From the NCBI RefSeq assembly GCF_023159225.1, contig NC_063188.1, positions 15,087,086 through 15,151,085 on the forward strand: 64,000 nucleotides of DNA, read 5' to 3'. The notes under the pieces were generated by a model. That model was given only the letters and a program-made list of their open reading frames with translations. It had not been told where the DNA came from and did not search any database. The DNA is from Perognathus longimembris pacificus. Its lineage: Eukaryota > Chordata > Mammalia > Rodentia > Heteromyidae. Numbering within the stretch: the first letter of the stretch is position 1; every line of letters begins with the position of its first letter. Of the stretch, positions 57,401 through 64,000 are shown piece after piece. Made by a program: the position numbers and the translations under genes.

Positions 57401-57927
57401 ACAAATGAGATTTCCAGATTAAGCTGAATATTGGGAAATATATTTGTGTACTCCATAAGAAGGGTTCCAATTGGGGCTCACTTATCAGCTCCTTTCTACT
57501 CCTATACATTGTTTCTAGTAAGTCTCCATTTCACAATCTGTACATGTATGCTTGGGGTTGGAAGAATGGGAAATAGGAAGGTTGACTACTGGCCAGTGGC
57601 ATCATTGGGAAGATTTTCTTTGTCATTGTTTGGAGAGGGAGACAAGGACAGGAGAAAGAACGGGGAGGTGAAGAATGACCAGGCCAATGTCTTTGAGTCT
57701 AACTTTCACATACCTCTTGCAGTGTGAGCCAATCAAAGGAGGTGGCTACTCAGCAAGGGTAGCAGAAGCTTTACAATGGAGCACAGTTCATTGACCAAAT
57801 GTCACCACACTGCTTTATTTACCTTCTTCCTAGCTCAGCGAGCATCGCAGAGGCCATGTACCTCCCTGAGTCCTCTTATGCCATGGATGGGCTTCTCTCA
57901 TGATTGATCTTTGTGCTTCATCCACAG

Positions 57928-58798
57928 GAACTTTCACTACATCACCATCCTCCGGGACCCAGTGTCCCGGTACTTGAGTGAGTGGAGGCATGTCCAGAGA
58001 GGTGCCACGTGGAAAGCATCGCTGCATGTCTGTGATGGGCGACCCCCGACCTCTGAAGAGCTGCCCAGCTGCTACACTGGCGATGACTGGTCTGGCTGCC
58101 CCCTCAAAGAATTCATGGACTGCCCCTATAATCTGGCTAACAACCGCCAGGTGCGCATGCTCTCCGACCTGACCCTCGTAGGCTGCTACAATCTCTCAGT
58201 CATGCCTGAAAAGCAACGAAACAAGGTTCTTCTGGAAAGTGCCAAGTCCAATCTGAAGCACATGGCATTCTTCGGCCTCACAGAATTTCAGCGCAAGACC
58301 CAGTACCTGTTTGAGAAGACCTTCAACATGAACTTTATTTCGCCCTTTACCCAATATAATACCACTAGGGCCTCGAGTGTCGAGATCAATGGGGAAATCC
58401 AAAAGCGTATTGAGGGACTGAATTTTCTGGATATGGAGTTGTACAATTATGCAAAAGACCTCTTTCTGCAAAGGTATCAGTTCATGAGGCAGAAAGAGCA
58501 TCAGGAGGCCAGGAAGAAGCGCCAGGAGCAACGCAAATTTCTGAAGGGAAGATTCCTTCAGACCCATTTCCAGAGTCAGGGCCAAGGTCAGAGCCAGACT
58601 CCCAGTCAGAATCAGAGTCAGAACCCAAATCTCAATGCAAATCACAATGTGACTCACAATCTGATTCAGAATCTGACTCAGAGTTCCAGTCAGAAAGAGA
58701 ACCGGGTGAACCCGAAGCAAAGCCCAGGCCAACAGCAGAGTGACAGTCCCACCAATGGCACTCATGACTACATAGGCAGCGTAGAGAAATGGCGTTAA
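57928..58798 (+). CDS. HS6ST2: HS6ST2 terminal coding exon
   Basis: Heparan-sulfate 6-O-sulfotransferase 2 is a type II Golgi enzyme that moves sulfate from PAPS to the 6-O position of glucosamine in heparan sulfate. This exon gives the C-terminal 289 residues. The acceptor is TTCATCCACAG at 57917-57927; base 57928 completes the Lys codon begun at 20597-20598. Exon residues 5-19 (I-T-I-L-R-D-P-V-S-R-Y-L-S-E-W) are the 3'-phosphate PAPS-binding strand/helix, with Arg9 and Ser17 as likely ligands. Cys35, 48, 57, 65 and 86 are available for disulfides. Residues 182-204 are a basic, Gln/Glu-rich helix. Residues 215-255 form a Gln/Asn/Ser tail, followed by the conserved end D-Y-I-G-S-V-E-K-W-R. 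Sequons occur at N88, N144, N228, N240, N248 and N276. The 5'-phosphosulfate loop and catalytic His lie in an upstream exon outside this window. The tail and the ending distinguish HS6ST2 from HS6ST1 and HS6ST3. The frame is intact. Confidence 0.98.
58570..58695 (+). repeat. In-frame degenerate CAG/AAT-rich tract in the HS6ST2 tail
   Basis: Imperfect units built from CAGAGTCAG, CAGAATCAG and CACAATCTG encode alternating Gln, Ser, Asn and His. The codons are mixed (CAG, CAA, AGT, AAT), so it is not a pure triplet repeat. Confidence 0.85.
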
Positions 58799-58992
58799 GT
58801 GCCTAGGAAAGGCCTGTATATTTCGCTCTCAAAGTGCCACCCAAAAGACGGCATATGTCAACGAGGCATAAATATCCAAACGCATCCTGCTTCCTTAATC
58901 ATGGAAGTTTAAGAAAGCTTACATGTTGCCTTTACAGTTTGCCTTTCAATTAAATGTTATACTGTGCGTGGGTAAAATCAATCTCAATAGGT

Positions 58993-58998
58993 AATAAA
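58993..58998 (+). promoter_or_regulatory. Possible proximal poly(A) signals
   Basis: AATAAA occurs at 58993 and again at 59341. Neither has a strong downstream GU-rich element, so use is uncertain. Confidence 0.3.
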
Positions 58999-60830
58999 AT
59001 GGTCTTGGGACGGGTGATTGGAACTATTTATGAAATCCCAAAAGCAAACCACACTCGCCACAAATTGCTGTTTCTATATTTTAAGGAGCTCCCAAATTAG
59101 GTCTGGAGATTAAAAAGAAAACATAAAAGGTGACCATTTAACTTGTGACTAAGAAACTGAATCTCAGTGATTCATAACACGCTGTTAAAAACAAAACCCA
59201 ATCTTGGAAATCCTGATTCCAGGCCTACGCATAAGTGTAAGTGTGAAATGAAACACAAACCTTTCATTTACTTCTGATTTTAACAAGGAATCTATTTACA
59301 TAGAATAACAAATGATGATAAACTTTACTGAGCTTTAGTAAATAAACAGTCACTCTCCCAAACCTAGATGGTTTTATGGAAAAATAGTGACTTTTCAAGT
59401 ACAACATGACTTGTATCTTAAGAGATGATTAAAGTTTTAAACTTTTTTTAACCTTCTACTATTGAAAGGTTTTAAACAGGGTGTATCTCATAGAAAACAA
59501 AAACATAGCTTCCCAATTGGAACACCAGTGTTAAGAATAGTATTTCCACATGCTGTTAGGGCACTGTAATTTCAACAGTTCTTGAATCTTATGGGCAATG
59601 CCTCTCATGTATTTAAGGCTTCTCCAAGTTGTGCTCATTGCAATCGAAACCATGGATAGCAGCTTTCTTCATCATGTACATGGTGTGTTGCTGAATACAT
59701 TGTGGGTATATAATCCTGGATTGTCAGGACTTAACTTTCTGTAGAGTTGTCTTATCAATGTTTGTGCAGTGAGGTGCTTATCAAGAAACTCTCAAACAGG
59801 AAAAACTGTGTCTAAAAATATTGCTGACTTTATTCTTGATCTGATTGAATTGAACCCGAGTGTAAACTGTTCATTCCTTTTTGTACCCCTTTATTGTAAT
59901 GTGTCCAGTTTGGCTGACTATTTCTAGCCTATTAGCTCTTCTTTGTGTTAACAGATGTTTAGACAATTGCAAGAACAACAACAACAAAAAAGAAAATGGT
60001 AGAATAAGAGTGAGTAGGCAGAATGACTCAATATCACCAGTAGCCTCCCCCCCCCAACACTTTGGATTAGCCATTCTACCAGGTTTTTGTTCATAAAAGA
60101 ACAAAGTAAAGAGTATTATTCTGCACTGAGGTTTTAAGTATCACAAACATGCATGCTGAGGGGCGTAATTTGGTAGTGTCAAGTCCGTGACAACACCTTT
60201 CTAGTATCGGTTACTAACTGAGCCAAGTTCAAAGAAGTACATAGCTACTTTGCTTGTCAGACTCCACAGTGCCCAGCAATTGGTATTTTATGGGCTTTGC
60301 TACACTTTTTATAAGAACTTACACTCACTCTTTGGCTATCAATCAAACTAGGTGACTGGAAGTGACATTTATGTTTTCAGGAGGGCCATGTTTAGAAGTG
60401 TGACCATAAAAGTCACATCTTGTCCAATCTGTCCAAGTGCACGAACTACTTTCATCTGTAATAATATGACCACAAAGCGGGGCAACGAAGCTGAGTGTTT
60501 GGATTGCAAAGGGACTTATCTTGACTCCGACCTTTTATCAGTAGTTCTAGTTTTTGTTTTGTCAGGTATAATTGCAGTCTTGGGAATGGTGAGACCTCCA
60601 ACCTGGAATGAATTTTAGAAACAACAGCAACAACAAAAATATACACCTTAAGGTCAAAGTGTTTTAGAGTGAAACTATTTTGTGTACATTGTGTTTGAAA
60701 AATATTCTGTAGGTTGCTATGGTATTTCAATTTGGTTTAGTTTTAATTGACAATGTTTATTCTTAAAGTGGACAAGGTTAGTGTTAGGAGGGAGGAAGAA
60801 GCCCGAGCCAGTGGAAAATCTTGTCCAGAA

Positions 60831-60836
60831 AATAAA
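60831..60836 (+). promoter_or_regulatory. Poly(A) signal, likely used
   Basis: AATAAA is followed within 15-35 bases by the GU-rich TTGTGTTATTGCTGTGGTGTG, a good cleavage/polyadenylation context. Confidence 0.65.
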
Positions 60837-61044
60837 GCTTTTGTGTTATTGCTGTGGTGTGCATGGTTTTCAAAGATGAAGTGCATTTTCTTTGTCTAAA
60901 CTGATTATTGTATATAGGGGATGTTATAAATATACGTTTTTGTCATCATCATGTAAATCCCATGATTTCAACTGTAAACATCTGTTCGATGGTGTAGCTT
61001 TACAAACCATTCACGGATTTTGTGTAATTTAACAATAGATATGA

Positions 61045-61050
61045 AATAAA
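61045..61050 (+). promoter_or_regulatory. Distal poly(A) signal
   Basis: ATGAAATAAAGTTTAAACTG is followed by a weak U/GU-rich stretch. It is the last AATAAA before SINE-rich sequence begins near 61270, so it is taken as the UTR end. Confidence 0.6.
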
Positions 61051-61274
61051 GTTTAAACTGCAAGTTCTGAGTAATTTCATAATTGCAAGGATATCAGCCA
61101 CCACACACAGTGGTGTCGTTGACTAGAACAGAGTTTTTTCAAAAACTCTTGACAGTAGGGGTATACAAACAAGATTGCCAACTGAGCAATGGGAGGGATG
61201 AGAGAATCATGGTTCTAAGTCAACTTGGGCCAAAAATCAAAATAAAACAATATAATAATTCATGAGACTCTATC

Positions 61275-61515
61275 TCAGCCAATGCTAGGTGCAGTAGCAC
61301 ATGCCTATTATCCTAGCTATACGAGAAGCACAATGACGGTATGGTGGTGATGCTTGTCATCTCCAGCAACATAGAGTAACACAACTGGAAGATTGCAGCC
61401 CAGCCTGGGCATAAATCAAAACCCTACTTTGAAAATAAAAATAGGTGTGGCCCAAGTGGTAATACAATTGCGAAGCAAGTACAGGCTCTGATTTCAGTCC
61501 CCAGGATTGCCCTCT
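61275..61515 (+). mobile_element. Degenerate B1-like + ID-like composite
   Basis: TAGGTGCAGTAGCACATGCC, CAGCCCAGCCTGGGCATAAA, GTGTGGCCCAAGTGGTAATAC, TGATTTCAGTCCCCAGG. Confidence 0.6.
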
Positions 61516-62009
61516 AATAACCAAGATTGTCCTCTCTATTCCCCCATACTGAAATGACCTTAAATTGAGAAACTTCCTTCTAGGGGGTCTATGGAAGGCA
61601 AGATTTGCACTAGAAATGAAATATGCACATTTTAACTTAAAAGTTATTAAAGTAGATAGCTCCATATTGAAGAATATACAGGAAGGAAAGCATAGCCTTC
61701 TTAATTTCCTGCCTCTCTACTCTGTCCACAGGGGAGAGGTCAGTGGTAACATTAACATTTTGGCTTTTAAAGCCCTGACCACAGTTTGACCTAATTATAT
61801 TAAATATACACATTTCCCCAATGTCTTGGGGTTAGGACTGTGGGTATAGGTGATGTGTGCTTGTTCCTTTCCAAGTAGACTTTAGATACTGTTTCCAGAG
61901 GATTGGAGAGAAGAAAGATACACAGTTGGGGGAGGCAAGTCTTCTCAGTTTGTAAACTATACTTAATGAGGTTTTGTCCATCGACTGTCTCTTGCACAAT
62001 AATGGGGTA

Positions 62010-62100
62010 ACCAGAGCCAGTGGTGTAGCTGAATACTAGAATACCTGCTGAGCATGTGTGAGATCATGGGTTCTATTTCCAGCGCATCAAAAAAGAAAAA
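62010..62100 (+). mobile_element. Degenerate ID-like SINE
   Basis: GAGCCAGTGGTGTAGCTGAAT, ACCTGCTGAGCATGTGTGAG, GGGTTCTATTTCCAGCGC and an A-rich tail. Confidence 0.6.
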
Positions 62101-62252
62101 AAAATAGGTCAGCCAAATACCTCAAATGTATGACTGTCCCATCATTCCTTTGGGAGGAACTTTCAATAGCAACAGGCTGGCCAAGAACCAGAAGTATTCA
62201 GAAAATGAAGGCAGATCCTTTACTTTTTGTTGTTGTTGTTCTATTTTTTTGT

Positions 62253-62456
62253 TCATGGGGTTTGAATTCAGGGCCTGGGTGCTGTCCCTGAGCTCTTTTG
62301 CTCAAGGCTAGCACTCTACCACTTTCAGCCACAGTGCCATTTCCGGTTTTCTGATGGTTAACAAACTTTCCTTCCTGGGCTGGCTGTGAACCATGATCCT
62401 CAGAGCTCAGCCTCCTGAGTAGGTAGGATTACAGGTGTGAGCTACTAGTACCTGGT
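62253..62456 (-). mobile_element. B1-like + Geo composite SINE, reverse
   Basis: TCATGGGGTTTGAATTCAGGG, TTGCTCAAGGCTAGCACTC, GGGCTGGCTGTGAACCATG, TCAGCCTCCTGAGTAGG, GATTACAGGTGTGAGC. Confidence 0.88.
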
Positions 62457-63418
62457 TCGTCCTTTTATTTGAGAGAGCAGTAACTCTTACCCAAACACTT
62501 ACTTAGGATTCTCCCTAGGAGTTATAACTAAGAGCAAGCCTATGGCTGGAGGAGAGGTCTAGACTTCTTAGGAGAGATGAAAAGAAGCAAGTAAGTACTA
62601 CACTGTGCTCTTGCTGGAGTTAACATGGAAGAAATCCACTGGGTGGTGATGCATGATTCACACTTTCTGCCATTGTCCTAAAAGCACTCTGTTCCTATCA
62701 TTTAAAGCTTGGGAAGGGAGAGCCTGTTCTTTCTTGTGGCCAGCGTCACCTGAAATTCTTTCCCTCCGGGGATTTAAGGAAGCAAACAAGCATGGGGTGT
62801 TTTTCAGAAGATGCTGATAAGAAATATAGAGTAAAATGACTCTCAGTGTAACCCTGGGGACCTGGGAATTGGAATCTTCCAAATGACAGGAAGGAAGGAA
62901 GCTGATGATTTGATTGTCAAGGAATTTGATCTACACCACAAAACTGCCAAAGTAGATTACTTAAGACCCTCACAAGTGTGTCAAACCCCAGACACTTCAG
63001 GAGAAAGCCATCCTGAAAGCAAGACAAAGCTTCTGTTTCTCAGTTCAAATTCAGTTCTTCTGAGCAGCTAGATCAGTGTTCCAGATAGTACTGGTCAGGA
63101 ACGAAATGTAGCCTTCTGCCTGCTTTTGTTAATAAAGTTTTATTGGAACACAGCATGCTCATTTTTTGGCATATCTTCTTTAACTGTTCCCAAACTGTAG
63201 TATCCGGAATAGTTGACAATTTATGGCCTACAGAGCCTAAAAGATTGATTTTCTTTGTTTTTGCATAAGAAAATGACCAAATCTAGAGCTAATGAGACAA
63301 CATTTCCTCAAGTTTCCCAGAGTTTAAGAAATTAGAAGCTAGCAACATGACTCAGCAGTGTAATCCCAGTTACAGTGCAGGTAGAGATCAGGAGGCCCAG
63401 CAAAAAAACAAAACACAC

Positions 63419-63631
63419 ATGGGCTGGGAATATGGCCTAGTGGTAAAGTGCTCACCTTGTATACATGAAGCCCTAGGTTCGATTTCTCAGCACCACATAG
63501 ATAAAAACCAGAAGTGGCACTGTGGCTCAAGTGGTAGAGTGCTAGCCTTGAGCATAAAGAAGCCAGGGACAGTACTCAGGCCCTGCAGTCCACGCCCCAG
63601 GACTAGCAACAAAAACAAAACAAATAAACAA
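63419..63631 (+). mobile_element. IDL-Geo SINE, full length, 14-bp target duplication
   Basis: GGGCTGGGAATATGGCCTAGTGG, AGGTTCGATTTCTCAGC, AGTGGCACTGTGGCTCAAGTGG and an (AAAC)-rich tail. AAAACAAAACACAC flanks it at about 63405-63418 and 63632-63645. It is inserted in the A-rich tail of a short B1-like fragment (63345-63418). Confidence 0.93.
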
Positions 63632-63664
63632 AAAACAAAACACACCAACAACAGCATCAACAAA

Positions 63665-63890
63665 TAGCAAGACCTCATCTTAGTAAGTTGGGAATGGTGG
63701 CATGCATTTATAATCCCATCTGTATGGAGGACTATACATAGGAAGATAACAGTCTCTGGGGCTAGCCGTGGGCAAAAACACAAGACTTATCTAAAATGAA
63801 GGGAAAAGGGTTGGGTGTATGAATCAAGTGACAGAGCACCTGCCTAGCAAACATGAGTCCCTGAGTTCAAACTCAATATAGCCAGAACAA
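63665..63890 (+). mobile_element. B1-like + ID-like composite SINE
   Basis: GGGAATGGTGGCATGCATTTATAATCCC is a B1 left end. GGGTTGGGTGTATGAATCAAG, GCACCTGCCTAGCAAACATG and GAGTTCAAACTC form an ID-like right half. This differs from the B1+Geo type. Confidence 0.7.
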
Positions 63891-64000
63891 GAAAGACCAG
63901 ATGTGTGACACAAACAACATATTTCTCCAAAATACCACACCACAGACAACATCATGGAGTATCTGCTGACATGACACTGATGCCATCAAGTTCAACAGTA

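Larger units (their letters stand above)
20599..57927 (+). other. HS6ST2 intron between the cassette and terminal exons (37.3 kb)
   Basis: It begins GTAAGT and ends TTCATCCACAG. Outside the listed repeats I see no exon-like or RNA-gene features in roughly 20600-22285, 24250-25135, 25400-27310, 27710-28335, 30990-32130, 32560-33375, 33740-34255, 35810-36500, 36900-38690, 40200-41990, 44410-45250, 45460-46340, 46580-47190, 48660-49045, 49730-51055, 51640-52960, 53440-54310, 54970-55660, 55890-56480 and 56560-57290. Open frames there are short and unrecognised. Several of these stretches are repeat-free and AT-rich and could hold conserved regulatory elements, which needs an alignment to judge. 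Confidence 0.93.
58799..61068 (+). other. HS6ST2 3' UTR
   Basis: It runs from the TAA stop to the cleavage site expected 10-30 bases after the last strong AATAAA (61045). It is AT-rich, has no SINE insertion in about 2.25 kb (in contrast to the dense SINEs on both sides) and contains no convincing coding frame. The absence of insertions fits a retained UTR. The exact end is inferred. Confidence 0.85.
61069..64000. other. Sequence downstream of HS6ST2
   Basis: No gene was seen. Degenerate and intact SINEs occupy 61275-61515, 62010-62100, 62253-62456 and 63345-63890. 61520-62005 and 62460-63340 show nothing recognisable. Confidence 0.8.

Noticed and set aside
58196..58765. 189-codon open frame on the - strand over the HS6ST2 terminal exon
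   Set aside because: It is the antisense shadow of the real coding exon; the Gln/Asn tail reads as Leu-rich on the other strand.
60352..60618. 88-codon frame with several Cys in the 3' UTR
   Set aside because: It lies inside the HS6ST2 3' UTR, has no initiation context and resembles no known protein.
1..64000. CRISPR arrays, phage, operons or other prokaryotic systems
   Set aside because: The window is clearly mammalian nuclear DNA. The direct repeats seen are microsatellites, SINEs and target duplications, not spaced CRISPR repeats.

Overview
This is a 64 kb piece of a rodent nuclear genome. It lies inside and just beyond the 3' part of one gene, HS6ST2 (heparan-sulfate 6-O-sulfotransferase 2), read on the + strand. 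HS6ST2 is X-linked in other mammals, so the window is probably X-chromosomal (inference). The host group is indicated by eleven full-length dimeric SINEs whose left half is an ID-like tRNA-derived monomer and whose right half is the Geo monomer. That structure (IDL-Geo) is known from Geomyoidea: kangaroo rats, pocket mice and pocket gophers.

Layout: 1-20511 is intron. 20512-20598 is a small in-frame cassette exon of HS6ST2, 29 codons with phase 2 at both ends. 20599-57927 is a 37.3 kb intron. 57928-58798 is the terminal coding exon, 289 codons plus stop. It carries the 3'-phosphate (PAPS) binding segment, the rest of the sulfotransferase fold and a Gln/Asn/Ser-rich tail. About 58799-61068 is the 3' UTR with several AATAAA signals. 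61070-64000 is downstream sequence made largely of SINEs. The two exons join exactly (AA|G = Lys), and the joint matches the long HS6ST2 isoform. The 33-nt companion exon of that isoform was not found and probably lies upstream.

The rest is intronic and intergenic DNA. It holds IDL-Geo and ID SINEs, many with target-site duplications that can be read directly. It also holds older B1/7SL-like + Geo composite SINEs, an old L1 ORF2 fragment, L1 3' UTR pieces, MIR and L2 relics, a MER2/Tigger DNA transposon, LTR fragments and long microsatellites. Two items are gene-like: a processed pseudogene of NDUFC1 on the - strand (12732-13125), and an unidentified CpG-rich block at 7325-8400.

No CRISPR array, operon, tRNA or rRNA gene was seen, nor any new multi-gene system. 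The observations most worth following up are the diverged 400-bp duplication at about 3.0-3.4 and 4.4-4.86 kb, the LTR piece mobilised as a polyadenylated retrocopy at 43.1 kb, the NDUFC1 retrocopy abutting an L1 tail, and the CpG-rich block at 7.3-8.4 kb.
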